A DNA stretch of 64,000 bases from Vondammii sp040505895. GTDB taxonomy: Bacteria; Pseudomonadota; Gammaproteobacteria; Chromatiales; Chromatiaceae. The notes beneath the pieces are model-generated. The model ran no database searches. It saw only the letters and a program-made list of their open reading frames with translations, and was not told where the DNA came from. Within the stretch, counting starts at the first letter, position 1; the number at the start of each line of letters is the position of its first letter. This document shows positions 56,194-63,985 of the stretch, piece after piece. The DNA is taken from NCBI GenBank assembly GCA_040505895.1, contig JBEVXU010000004.1, positions 114,848 through 178,847 on the forward strand, given 5' to 3'. Made by a program: the position numbers and the translations under genes.

Positions 56194-56903
56194 TCCTCCT
56201 GCTCCTGCACTTGCTCCGGTGACGAGTAAAAGCGGTAGCCGACCCCACGGAGTGTCTCTATATAGGCACCCGCCTTCCCCAGTTTTTCTCTCAGCCGGTT
56301 GATGTGGGCATCTACGGTGCGTGTCTGGACATGGCTCTGTATGTCCCATACGTCGTCCAGAAGGACGGCACGTGACTGCACACGACCTTTTCGGGATAGC
56401 AGGGTCTCCAGCAGCCGAAATTCAAGGGACGTCAAGCGGATCTCCCGCCCCTCCACCCACGCCTGATAGCGCTCGGTGTCCAGTTTAAGACAGCCGAATG
56501 TACTCGCCCCGGAAGTTTCCCGTACTTCATTCACGCGCCGCAAAATAGCATTGATACGTAGAATTAACTCGCGGATAAAAAAGGGCTTGACCACATAGTC
56601 GTCAGCCCCTACTTCGAAGCCGACCACCCGGTCAATCTCCTCTCCCTTTGCGGTCAGCATAATCACCGGCGTATCCCGGGTTCGCTCGTCAGCACGCAAC
56701 TGACGACATACCTCCGTGCCGGAGATATCGGGCAGCATCAGATCCAGCAGAACAAGATCGGGAATCGGCTCCTGAAAGGCCTGTTCCAGCGCCTCCCTCC
56801 CATCCATGGCGGAGCGGGTCTGGAAACCGGCCTTTTTCAGGTTATATTCCAGAATTTGGACGGCATCCTGTTCGTCCTCTACTATGAGGATAAGATGAGA
56901 AAT
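56190..56903 (-). CDS. phoB: PhoB, phosphate-regulon response regulator (probable ATT start)
   Basis: 237 residues. The receiver starts SHLILIVEDEQDAVQ, with phospho-Asp in LVLLDLMLPD and Lys in VKPFF. The winged helix has LTSLEFRLLETLL and TRTVDAHINRLREKLG. The first ATG in frame (56807) would remove the first 32 residues and the acidic pocket. Upstream of it the frame is open to a TGA at 56916-56918, with no ATG, GTG or TTG. Two ATT codons (56906, 56903) follow a GGAG at 56914-56911; the second has the ideal seven-base spacing and lies where Met is expected. PhoB appears to start at ATT, or the assembly has an ATG-to-ATT error. Confidence 0.88.
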   Translation of the reverse strand: MSHLILIVEDEQDAVQILEYNLKKAGFQTRSAMDGREALEQAFQEPIPDLVLLDLMLPDISGTEVCRQLRADERTRDTPVIMLTAKGEEIDRVVGFEVGADDYVVKPFFIRELILRINAILRRVNEVRETSGASTFGCLKLDTERYQAWVEGREIRLTSLEFRLLETLLSRKGRVQSRAVLLDDVWDIQSHVQTRTVDAHINRLREKLGKAGAYIETLRGVGYRFYSSPEQVQEQED

Positions 56904-56910
56904 AATAGAT

Positions 56911-56914
56911 CTCC
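56911..56914 (-). promoter_or_regulatory. Ribosome site supporting a non-canonical phoB start
   Basis: GGAG on the minus strand, seven bases before the ATT at 56903 and four before the ATT at 56906, immediately after an in-frame TGA. Confidence 0.6.
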
Positions 56915-57121
56915 ATCAGCTTTTTCAAGGGACGTGCACTTCCCTGCTTAGGAACACGCCGGATTATGGGTGAACCGACCACAAAAGCGTGGTCCATTAT
57001 TTCGCCTCACTCCCGCACAATCTGATAGGCTTCTGGACACGTCTACACAGGCCTAAATTCACAGAAATAACAATAATCTAAATAACGGAAACAGGCCAGA
57101 GTTTACCTGATTGTTACAAAC

Positions 57122-57139
57122 CGTTCACGAAAATATCAT
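57122..57139 (+). promoter_or_regulatory. Candidate Pho box
   Basis: CGTTCACGAAAATATCAT contains two TCA(C/T) half-sites 11 bp apart with an A-rich spacer, as in Pho boxes. It lies between phoB and the divergent Na/Pi transporter. The match to consensus is partial. The rest of the 383-bp gap (56904-57286) holds no gene. Confidence 0.45.
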
Positions 57140-57286
57140 AATTATTCATTACTGTTAATCGTTGCTTTTCGAACGGGATGTACCGCCGTATTTGTGGCGA
57201 TGGACAGTCTTTACTGTAGCTGCCCTCTGTTGGAAAAGTTTGTTTTCTAATCCGTTTATAAAATCACCCTGGGGGGAACCACTACC

Positions 57287-59110
57287 ATGGCTGCACTATT
57301 TCGAAACTTGGATATCACCAAGAAATCAGTTGCGATACCCATCGCAGTTGTCTTGGCGCTACTTTTTGTAGCACCCGCTTTTGCCGGAGAACCCGGCAAA
57401 GCAGTTGACTGGTTTAAGATGGCAATGACGCTTTTTGGCGGCCTGGCGATCTTCCTCTTCGGTATGGAGTTGATGACTGACTCCCTGAAGGCCGTGGCTG
57501 GTAACAAGATGAAGATGATCTTGGAGAAGCTGACCGGCAACCGGTTCGCGGGGGTGCTCACCGGCGCCGGCGTGACCGCTGTGGTTCAGTCCTCCTCGGT
57601 CACCACCGTTATCGTGGTGGGCTTCGTTACCGCTGGTTTGATGAACCTGGCTCAGGCCACTGGTGTCATCATGGGCGCCAATATCGGTACCACCATCACG
57701 GCTCAGATCGTGGCCTTCAAGGTCACCAAGTATGCCCTGCTGATGGTAGCGGGCGGCTTCGGCATGATGATGATGGGTCGTCAAGAGAAGACCAAGCATT
57801 GGGGCACCATGCTGTTGGGCCTCGGTCTGGTATTCTTCGGCATGGGCGTAATGAGTGGCGCGATGAAGCCACTGCGCAGCTTCCAGCCCTTCCTGGACCT
57901 CATGGTCACCATGGAAAACCCTGTGATTGGCATCCTGATCGCGGCGGCATTCACCGGACTGGTTCAGTCCTCCTCGGCGACCACGGGTATTGTCATCGTG
58001 ATGGCGACGGAGGGTCTGGTGAGTCTCCCGGCGGGTATTGCTCTGGCCTTCGGTGCCAATATCGGTACCTGCGTCACCGCGTTGCTGGCCTCCATCGGCA
58101 AGCCACGAGTTGCGCTCCAAGCCTCTATGGTCCATCTCTTGTTCAATGTCTTCGGGGTGGTTCTCTGGTTCTTCTTCATACCCTATCTCGCAGACTTTGT
58201 TGTCTGGCTGTCACCGGCGGCGGATGCCACCCTGACCGGTCAGGCGAAGATGGCGGCAGAAGCACCGCGTCAGATCGCCAATGCTCACACCGTGTTTAAC
58301 ATCGCCAACACCCTGATCTTCCTGCCGTTCGCCGGCTTACTTGCAACTCTGGCGCAGAAACTGGTCCCGATCAAGGAAGCCACTGCAGAAGAGGCCATGG
58401 TCGCTCAATTCAAGCCTAAATATCTTGATGACGGCATGCTGCAAAGCCCACCTCTGGCCCTCAGCATGGCGCGCCGCGAGGCCCGTCGTATGGGTGAAGG
58501 GGTTGAAGACATGCTGAAGGGTATTCCCGATGCAGTCTTTACCGGAAGTGTCGACAAGATGGCGAAACTGCGTGAAGCGGATGATCAGGTGGATGCTCTG
58601 TATGCCGCTATCAGCCGCTATCTCAGTAAATTGGGAAGGCAGGATCTCACCGCAGTAGAAGCTGATGAGACCATGATGGTCGCCACCGCCTCGACAGAGG
58701 TGGAAAACATCGGTGACATCGTTGAGATCCACATGTCCCATCTGGCAAATATGATGTCGTCGAGCGAGATCAAGTTCAACGACGTGGAACTGAGTTCACT
58801 CAATGAATTCCACGGCAAGGTGATGAGTGCCTTCAAATCAGCCATGGCCGCCCTTGAGCATGACCGTCGAGGTGCTGCCGAGTCGATACTCAAGATGGAG
58901 GATGAAATCATCGGTGGTATGGATCGACTGGTGCGGGAACGTCAACTAAATCTGCTGCAGGGCGATCACACGCCTCAAGAGATGCTGGCTTTCACGCTAC
59001 AGACTGATATCATGGAGAACTTCAAACGTATCTATGAACATACCAAGCGTATAGCCAAGCTGGTTACCCGCAAGGAAGGAAGCTCCACTTCAATGGTGGT
59101 CGCGGACTAA
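57287..59110 (+). CDS. Na/phosphate cotransporter with C-terminal PhoU-like domain
   Basis: 607 residues. An N-terminal hydrophobic or signal segment (about 13-33) is followed by about eight to nine membrane helices (45-370). These carry the duplicated QSSS motifs of the PNaS/NptA family (VVQSSSVTTVIVVG and LVQSSSATTGIVIV) and two GANIGT loops. A PhoU-like helical domain (about 400-590) follows. It imports phosphate with sodium. Fusion to PhoU suggests direct regulation of uptake or of PhoR, since no separate phoU or pst genes are here. Ribosome site GGGGGGAA precedes the ATG. Divergent from phoBR. Confidence 0.93.
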   Translation: MAALFRNLDITKKSVAIPIAVVLALLFVAPAFAGEPGKAVDWFKMAMTLFGGLAIFLFGMELMTDSLKAVAGNKMKMILEKLTGNRFAGVLTGAGVTAVVQSSSVTTVIVVGFVTAGLMNLAQATGVIMGANIGTTITAQIVAFKVTKYALLMVAGGFGMMMMGRQEKTKHWGTMLLGLGLVFFGMGVMSGAMKPLRSFQPFLDLMVTMENPVIGILIAAAFTGLVQSSSATTGIVIVMATEGLVSLPAGIALAFGANIGTCVTALLASIGKPRVALQASMVHLLFNVFGVVLWFFFIPYLADFVVWLSPAADATLTGQAKMAAEAPRQIANAHTVFNIANTLIFLPFAGLLATLAQKLVPIKEATAEEAMVAQFKPKYLDDGMLQSPPLALSMARREARRMGEGVEDMLKGIPDAVFTGSVDKMAKLREADDQVDALYAAISRYLSKLGRQDLTAVEADETMMVATASTEVENIGDIVEIHMSHLANMMSSSEIKFNDVELSSLNEFHGKVMSAFKSAMAALEHDRRGAAESILKMEDEIIGGMDRLVRERQLNLLQGDHTPQEMLAFTLQTDIMENFKRIYEHTKRIAKLVTRKEGSSTSMVVAD

Positions 59111-59123
59111 ACAGGCCATTCCG

Positions 59124-59150
59124 TGATCCCGGCCATCCCGGCTGGGATCA
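59124..59150 (+). terminator. Stem-loop after Na/Pi transporter
   Basis: TGATCCCGGCC and GGCTGGGATCA pair with one internal mismatch, 14 bp after the stop codon. No T-run follows. A second, stronger stem lies at 59178-59208. Confidence 0.5.
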
Positions 59151-59177
59151 TTGGCATACCGCTTGTGCAACATTGGA

Positions 59178-59208
59178 CACCAGATGCCCGGCAATCGGGC
59201 ATCTGGTG
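59178..59208 (+). terminator. Strong hairpin upstream of J-domain gene
   Basis: Perfect 13-bp stem CACCAGATGCCCG / CGGGCATCTGGTG, GCAAT loop. It may end the transporter transcript; no T-run. Confidence 0.55.
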
Positions 59209-59265
59209 AAAGCGGAGGTCACAACTTGGACCGTTGCCTCGTCAGCATTGAAACAGAGGTGAGAA

Positions 59266-59553
59266 ATGGGGAAGAAAAAAAGTCACAAGCCCTTGAAGGA
59301 TTACTACTCCATCTTGGGGGTGGTGAAAAATGCGAGCTTGAAAGAGATCCGCAAAAAATTCCGCAAGTCAGCTCAGGATATGCACCCTGATCGTAATCCC
59401 TCGCCTGAAGCCACAGCTAAATTCAAAGAGCTTGGAGAGGCGTACAGGATTCTGAAATCTGACAAGAAACGGAATGATTATGACGCAGAGATCATCTCTG
59501 AATATTGCGATACATTGTTAGGCGGCAGTTTCAGAAAAAAGAAGCGTAAGTAA
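59266..59553 (+). CDS. Small J-domain protein (type III/IV DnaJ-like)
   Basis: 95 residues: a Lys-rich start, then a J domain with DYYSILGVVKNASLKEIRKKF and the HPD motif at residues 40-42 (MHPDRN). It ends in the basic tail RKKKRK. No Gly/Phe or zinc-finger region follows. It should stimulate an Hsp70 ATPase for a particular client. The start at 59266 has GAGGTGAGAA before it. The hairpin upstream separates it from the transporter. Confidence 0.88.
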   Translation: MGKKKSHKPLKDYYSILGVVKNASLKEIRKKFRKSAQDMHPDRNPSPEATAKFKELGEAYRILKSDKKRNDYDAEIISEYCDTLLGGSFRKKKRK

Positions 59554-59826
59554 GAACGACAAAACGGGTATCATCAAGCTTTTAAGAGACCCGGTTTCCG
59601 ATCTTAATTTAGACGTACCAAAACGACTGACTGAAAGTACTTCTGCTATACAGCATATCGTCGGTTGCCCGGCAAATAGCTGCATCCCCAGCTTGAGAGA
59701 TCAGAGCCCTGCCGTAGTTTCATTTTTTATCAAAAAAATCTATTTTAGGGGTTTCCCTACAGCTTCAACGCCTAAATCAATGGTGCGCCTTATTGCATCC
59801 ACTGGATTTTCTCAAAGCGAAGCCGA
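59554..59826. other. Intergenic, no gene seen
   Basis: Gap between the J-domain gene and the first GGGTCA tandem array; nothing recognisable. Confidence 0.4.
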
Positions 59827-59868
59827 AGCAAAGGGTCAGAAGCAAAGGGTCAGAAGCAAAGGGTCAGA
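59827..59868. repeat. Tandem array, AGCAAAGGGTCAGA x3
   Basis: Three perfect 14-bp units, then GTAATTGAAGC. The array and the 57 bp after it are identical to the region ahead of the RAYT gene at 63121-63177. Confidence 0.92.
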
Positions 59869-59878
59869 GTAATTGAAG

Positions 59879-59950
59879 CTCACCTGCCTTCCAAAAATGC
59901 CACACTTCTTCTATCCCCACCCAGTCCATAGAGCCAACCCTTACCCGACA
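59879..59950 (-). pseudogene. 3' remnant of a RAYT transposase
   Basis: Reads on the minus strand as ...LYGLGGDRRSVAFLEGR-stop, identical in its last residues to the C-terminus of the intact RAYT at 63134-63841. The rest of the gene is missing; the sequence beyond about 59945 diverges. It shows an older or partly deleted copy at this locus. Confidence 0.75.
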
Positions 59951-60048
59951 GAGACTTTCACCCTGCAAGATGCACCAAGCTTCGCTTGGCGCGCTAACGC
60001 TTTGCGAACCGTCTGAAATGGGTTTGGTGTTTTTCAGCCAAAGGTATT

Positions 60049-60660
60049 TCAATCCGCATTGCGCAACTTGTTATATTTTTGTGGCACAAACCTATAATGC
60101 CCCGTAATTTTGTAGCTAAATATCATATCTTCTAGCTGTGGACCACTACCTATATTATGGACTATTAGGGGGTTACCAGATTCCCCGCTAATCCGATCTG
60201 TAACAATACCTATGTGAGGTAAATTGCCAGGAAGCATCCATGTTACTAAGTTGCCTGGCTTATAGTCACTGGCTTTACTTGATGCGGATAGGGCTTCACC
60301 ATGCCTTTTAAGAAATGATTGTAAATTTGGCACTCGACGATGGTCGATATTTTTATCAGGTTTACTTAATCCCCATATTCGTTTCGAAGGATAGGCTGAA
60401 AAGTTGGCTGCGATGTCCTCGTGAACTAACTGTTGTAAATCAGTTCCTATTTTTCGATAAGATCTAATTATTACATCGGTACAGACGCCGATGTTTGCAG
60501 GGACATCGCCATTGGGATAGCCGATAGGAAAGTAGGAGCCATCATATTGGACGTTGAACCGAGTTCTTTCAATTGCTGACTCTACAAGTTCGCTTTCAAA
60601 GTTTAAGGCGAAAGCGTTCTGTGATATCAACAAAATTACAACAGTTAATATTCGAAGCAT
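60049..60660 (-). CDS. DUF1287-family secreted protein (possible NlpC/P60-like hydrolase)
   Basis: 203 residues with a signal peptide (about 1-18, ending NAFA). DUF1287 hallmarks are present: GVCTDVIIRSYR with a Cys, then MLPGNLPHIGIVTD and IVHNIGSG with His. A Cys/His arrangement in this order suggests a papain-like NlpC/P60 relative acting on peptidoglycan peptides or amides, but activity of the family is not proven. It lies alone between two repeat arrays in the accessory region. Confidence 0.82.
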   Translation of the reverse strand: MLRILTVVILLISQNAFALNFESELVESAIERTRFNVQYDGSYFPIGYPNGDVPANIGVCTDVIIRSYRKIGTDLQQLVHEDIAANFSAYPSKRIWGLSKPDKNIDHRRVPNLQSFLKRHGEALSASSKASDYKPGNLVTWMLPGNLPHIGIVTDRISGESGNPLIVHNIGSGPQLEDMIFSYKITGHYRFVPQKYNKLRNAD

Positions 60661-60695
60661 ATTGCTCCTTCTTAAAATATAACGCCGTGCTCAGA

Positions 60696-60725
60696 GTTTA
60701 AGGGGTCAGAGTTTAAGGGGTCAGA
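60696..60725. repeat. Tandem array, GTTTAAGGGGTCAGA x2
   Basis: Two perfect 15-bp units, preceded by a partial TCAGA. Same GGGTCAGA core as the other arrays but a different variable half. Confidence 0.85.
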
Positions 60726-60785
60726 GCCCTTATCTAGACCCATTATCTCCTTCGGCCCTAGTAGTTTTGTGAGTGTTTTCTATAC

Positions 60786-61928
60786 CTACCCCCGAATCGC
60801 GTCCCAGTCGCCGTAGTGCCTAAGGAATACGTCGCCCGGACACGTGGCATCCGCTTCTGCCGCATGGGCGCCGGCTTTCCTTGCCTTAGTCAAACGATTT
60901 CCGATCGCTTGTTTGTTGTGATCCCTGTGTTCTGGCTGCATCATTGCCTGAAGTTCTGTGTCGGTGGCCTTTGCATGCTCTATCGCGCTATTAATGAACC
61001 CCTGCTGCTTGTCGATGTGTCTCTTTTCCTGGAAGACAGTGATTTTACTGATGTCGACTCCGATTGTCTTCAGGTGCTGGAGCATCTTTGCCATCGATGT
61101 ATCCCTTGGTTGGTAGTGACCGCTATCGTTCCTGATGCCGACAATGATCCCATTGTCGAAGCTGATGGTGCCGGCGCACAGCACGGAGAAGCCACGAAGG
61201 AAGCAGGAGTGGTAAATCACTTTTTTCATGCCAAGGTAATGTGGTTGAGCTTCATCCATCATTGGTTCCCTCACTCCGCCAGAACCAGAGATGCCGGCGT
61301 AGAGCTGGTGCGACATCGACATGACAAAAATAATCCCATCGCGATTGTTGTCGTCCATCTCAGTGGATATCAGATTTTGCGTATCGTGGGGGACAAGCTC
61401 CGGCGTGGAACTGCTGTTGTCGTACTTGAAGTGGTACGCCCGGCCGCCCTTGAAGATCACGCGGTAGCTTTCTCGCTCAGCGGCACTCATGTACTCAGGA
61501 TTTTCGGCTGCATCTGTCTGGACGCCGTGATCGGACATGCCGGTGCCGTATAGCTCCTGCAGGCGCGTCGCCAGTACATTGTGCCCACACCCCAGAGCTC
61601 GCGAGAGGTCGCGGCTGACGGTCAGGTTCAGACTGAGGATCGCCCGCCGCCGGTCGAGATGCATTTTTGGGTCGTACTTGTGGTTGTTGACCCACCACAT
61701 CGTCGTGAAGAAGAGTCCCGCCAGACGGTAACAACGCGCACCGTCTGCCAGACGCCGATTCAGACTTTTCACCATACGGTCGATGCGGAGGAGCGCCTTG
61801 TCCTCACGACGGTACGGCTTTCCGAGTCTACCTCCCACCTTGCTCGCACTCTTCCACTGGGAGAAAGTCGGAAAGTTGGTGAAGGCCCTGCTACTTGGCA
61901 GAGGGGGAAGAGTACGGGTATTAACCAT
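60786..61928 (-). CDS. Unrecognised 380-aa protein with SGHYxP motif
   Basis: Starts at ATG 61928, supported by GGAGGT five bases upstream. An earlier Met at 61949 lacks a ribosome site. The first about 130 residues are basic; the C-terminal half has a conserved-looking block HSCFLRGFSVLCAGTISFDNGIIVGIRNDSGHYQP (key features: HSxFL, AGxI, NGxI, SGHYxP). Similar HSxFL...SGHYxP blocks occur in diverse proteins thought to be toxins or effectors, which is from memory. No signal peptide or membrane segment. Flanked by repeat arrays and near a toxin-antitoxin pair, so probably acquired. Confidence 0.75.
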   Translation of the reverse strand: MVNTRTLPPLPSSRAFTNFPTFSQWKSASKVGGRLGKPYRREDKALLRIDRMVKSLNRRLADGARCYRLAGLFFTTMWWVNNHKYDPKMHLDRRRAILSLNLTVSRDLSRALGCGHNVLATRLQELYGTGMSDHGVQTDAAENPEYMSAAERESYRVIFKGGRAYHFKYDNSSSTPELVPHDTQNLISTEMDDNNRDGIIFVMSMSHQLYAGISGSGGVREPMMDEAQPHYLGMKKVIYHSCFLRGFSVLCAGTISFDNGIIVGIRNDSGHYQPRDTSMAKMLQHLKTIGVDISKITVFQEKRHIDKQQGFINSAIEHAKATDTELQAMMQPEHRDHNKQAIGNRLTKARKAGAHAAEADATCPGDVFLRHYGDWDAIRG

Positions 61929-62160
61929 GATTGACCTCCGGTATGTCATTATGACTATAAAATAACAGGGGACAGCCCCAGTTTCCCTGCTGCCCTGTGC
62001 AAAGAATCATTAACTCACACACATCCCGACTAGCTGCCTCCAATCCTATCATCTCACCAATATCACCGTCGCCGAAGCGACAGCTCTCAGGGCTGTTAAT
62101 CAAAATCGTGTTGATGGAAGATCAAGGCGATATCCTTATTATAGTCGTTAGGTTCACGGC

Positions 62161-62220
62161 AGGTTCACGGGGTCAAAGGTTCACGGGGTCAGGTTCACGG
62201 GGTCAAGGTTCACGGGGTCA
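62161..62220. repeat. Tandem array, AGGTTCACGGGGTCA x4
   Basis: Four units of 14-15 bp with a truncated unit just before. The array runs directly into GAGTAACTGAAA, the conserved end motif of this repeat family. Confidence 0.9.
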
Positions 62221-62326
62221 GAGTAACTGAAATTCACTTACCCAGTGAAATGACGAGGGTCCTTGATTGCCATTTTCCTATTCGATTGACTACATAGCCA
62301 CCACAACTCCATTTTCAATTACTCTG
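62219..62326. mobile_element. Short non-autonomous element with RAYT-type ends
   Basis: 108 bp between CAGAGTAACTGAAA (62219-62232) and TTTTCAATTACTCTG (62312-62326), an inverted pair with the same sequence as the ends around the RAYT gene. No gene inside; probably a MITE mobilised by the RAYT. Confidence 0.6.
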
Positions 62327-62479
62327 CCCCCTACTCCCCATTATCAATTACTCTGATCCCTTGGTCATCTATCTGCACTGAACGCCGCAAATCACCGGTG
62401 GAAAAAAGCAGAGCGACGATGGAACTGCGCTTTTTGACATCCGAGTGCATTTGCCTTGTTAGGGCTTTTCTACTACGAT

Positions 62480-62496
62480 GTACGGTGTTACCGTAC
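62480..62496 (+). promoter_or_regulatory. Palindromic operator of the toxin-antitoxin operon
   Basis: GTACGGT / ACCGTAC with a GTT spacer, 18 bp before the antitoxin ATG. Perfect dyads at this place are the usual autorepression sites of Phd/YefM antitoxins. Confidence 0.65.
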
Positions 62497-62514
62497 GTTA
62501 CAGAAGGCCTTCCA

Positions 62515-62787
62515 ATGGATACAGTTAGTGTAAACAAATTCAGAGACCACCTGAAAAGCTTTGTAGAACAGGTAGTTAGCCAACACGCGCCTATAAAAGT
62601 AACTCGCCGTGCCGGAGAGGATTTTATAGTGGTTAGTGCCGATGATTGGGAACGCGACCAAGAAACATTATATGTGTTACAAAACAGTGACTTAATGAGA
62701 CAAATTGCTGCATCAATGGGTACCCATAAGAGTGGTAAAGGGTATAAACCAACAGCCGAGGAAGTTGATGAGATCACTGGTGTTTGA
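62515..62787 (+). CDS. YefM/Phd-family antitoxin
   Basis: 90 residues from the ATG at 62515 (MDTVSVNKFRDHLKSF). The N-terminal half is the DNA-binding Phd/YefM fold (HAPIKVTRRAGEDFIVVSADDWE) and the C-terminal half is the flexible toxin-binding segment. It neutralises the adjacent YoeB-like RNase and represses the operon via the palindrome upstream. The 3' end overlaps the toxin gene by 20 bp. An upstream Met at 62398 would read through the operator and is rejected. Confidence 0.88.
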   Translation: MDTVSVNKFRDHLKSFVEQVVSQHAPIKVTRRAGEDFIVVSADDWERDQETLYVLQNSDLMRQIAASMGTHKSGKGYKPTAEEVDEITGV

Positions 62788-63037
62788 AGGCAATACATGG
62801 GCTACTTACGAAGAACTCAGACGGAAAGATAAAAAGTTGCACAAAGCCCTTTGCCGTGTGCTGAAAGAGATGCTTCGCAATGATCCTGCCACTGGAACTG
62901 GTAAGCCTGAGCCATTGAAACATGCCCTCTCTGGTATATGGTCTCGCCGCATTAGCCAAAAAGATCGCGTTATTTATAAGTACGATAGTAAATACATTTA
63001 CATATTTGCTATTGGTGGCCACTACGATCAGTTTTAA
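62768..63037 (+). CDS. YoeB/Txe-family mRNA interferase toxin
   Basis: 89 residues from the ATG at 62768 (MRSLVFEGNTWATYEELRRK). RelE-superfamily fold; the C-terminal His-Tyr of YoeB is present in GGHYDQF, with catalytic Arg/Glu candidates in the KHALSGIWSRRISQKDRVIYKY block. It should cleave mRNA at the ribosome when freed from the antitoxin. The five residues after His-Tyr slightly exceed E. coli YoeB (84 residues). Confidence 0.9.
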   Translation: MRSLVFEGNTWATYEELRRKDKKLHKALCRVLKEMLRNDPATGTGKPEPLKHALSGIWSRRISQKDRVIYKYDSKYIYIFAIGGHYDQF

Positions 63038-63090
63038 CAGCCCGTAAGGTAGGATGCCCGGTTACCCAAAGCGCCCCCATACAGAAAAGC

Positions 63091-63122
63091 AAAGCAAAGG
63101 GTCAGGAAAGCAAAGGGTCAGA
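63091..63122. repeat. Tandem array, AAAGCAAAGGGTCAG(G/A) x2
   Basis: Two 16-bp units differing at the last base, then GAGTAATTGAAGC, forming the left end of the RAYT element. Confidence 0.85.
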
Positions 63123-63133
63123 GTAATTGAAGC

Positions 63134-63841
63134 TCACCTGCCTTCCAAAAATGCCACACTTCTTCTATCCCCACCCAACCCATAGAGCCTCACTCTCCGC
63201 TTCACTTGTGCTTCGATGAGGTCCTTGAATCTATCGCTACCAAGTACAGTTCCCCTATTGGCACTTGCTCGTATATTTTGCATTTCTTCTGGATCAATGT
63301 GGCTGGAAAAAAGTGAGCGATATACATGTAGGCGCTCTGTATTATCTGAGCCCAAACGGAGATACTCCTCGTGAGGTTTGATGAGACTGTCAGTTATTCC
63401 ATTTGCATTGCACCTATAGCTTGACCAGCGGTAATCACCAGGATGATCAACCATCCCAGCCCGTATTGGATTTAGCTCGATATATCGATAGCAGGTTAAA
63501 AGGTAACGATCTGTTTGTATTACACTTGACTTGAAACGCCCTTCCCACAATGTCCCTGTGCGACTGTATGTGCCATTGATGTATCGCACATAGCGTCTAC
63601 CAAGAGTTTGCAGTGTATTCCCAACGGAATTGTCGGTGCCTGGGGTAAGCAGCAGGTGAACATGGTTCGTCATAAGGACATACGAATGGATAATGCATCC
63701 ATGTTTCTTCGCCGCCTCGTAAAGCCAACTTAAATACGCACAATAATCTGACTCATCAAAGAAAACCGGTGAACGGTTATTTCCTCGTTGAATGATGTGA
63801 TGTGGTAATCCCGGTACTATTAATCTTGGTAGTCTAGCCAC
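63134..63841 (-). CDS. REP-associated tyrosine transposase (RAYT, Y1 family)
   Basis: 235 residues of the Y1/IS200-like HUH group. It begins MARLPRLIVPGLPHHIIQRGNN; the HUH motif is MTNHVHLLLTP. The catalytic Tyr region is probably in LQTLGRRYVRYINGTY; RTGTLWEGRFKSS and YIELNPIRAGMV are family blocks. RAYTs are usually single-copy domesticated transposases linked to REP repeats. Here the gene lies between inverted CAGAGTAATTGAA-type ends (63118-63131 and 63902-63916) next to a GGGTCA array, and a 3' remnant of a second copy is at 59879-59950. Probably the source of this repeat family. Confidence 0.93.
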   Translation of the reverse strand: MARLPRLIVPGLPHHIIQRGNNRSPVFFDESDYCAYLSWLYEAAKKHGCIIHSYVLMTNHVHLLLTPGTDNSVGNTLQTLGRRYVRYINGTYSRTGTLWEGRFKSSVIQTDRYLLTCYRYIELNPIRAGMVDHPGDYRWSSYRCNANGITDSLIKPHEEYLRLGSDNTERLHVYRSLFSSHIDPEEMQNIRASANRGTVLGSDRFKDLIEAQVKRRVRLYGLGGDRRSVAFLEGR

Positions 63842-63901
63842 TGCGCATTCCTTTGCGTATTAATTTCCTATTAGATTAACCTCATACTCAACAGAATGCT
63901 A

Positions 63902-63918
63902 TTTTCAAGTACTCTGAT
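63902..63918. repeat. Right end of the RAYT element
   Basis: TTTTCAAGTACTCTGAT, near-perfect inverse of the left end TCAGAGTAATTGAA at 63118-63131 and of the ends of the element at 62219-62326. Confidence 0.6.
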
Positions 63919-63985
63919 AATCCTCTAGCCAGCCTCCTCGCAGCCAGTTGTTACACTGGCTGTTCACGAAGATGAGGAGACTGAC

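Noticed and set aside
57359..58135. 258-codon minus-strand frame opposite the Na/Pi transporter
   Set aside because: Mirror of a membrane protein gene, His/Gln/Gly-rich, no start signals.
59864..60052. 62-codon minus-strand frame
   Set aside because: It runs over the RAYT 3' remnant in a different frame; the matching frame (ending FLEGR) shows it is a pseudogene piece, not a new gene.
62161..62220. Possible CRISPR array
   Set aside because: Units are 14-15 bp and directly adjacent, with no spacers and no cas genes nearby; they are simple tandem repeats.
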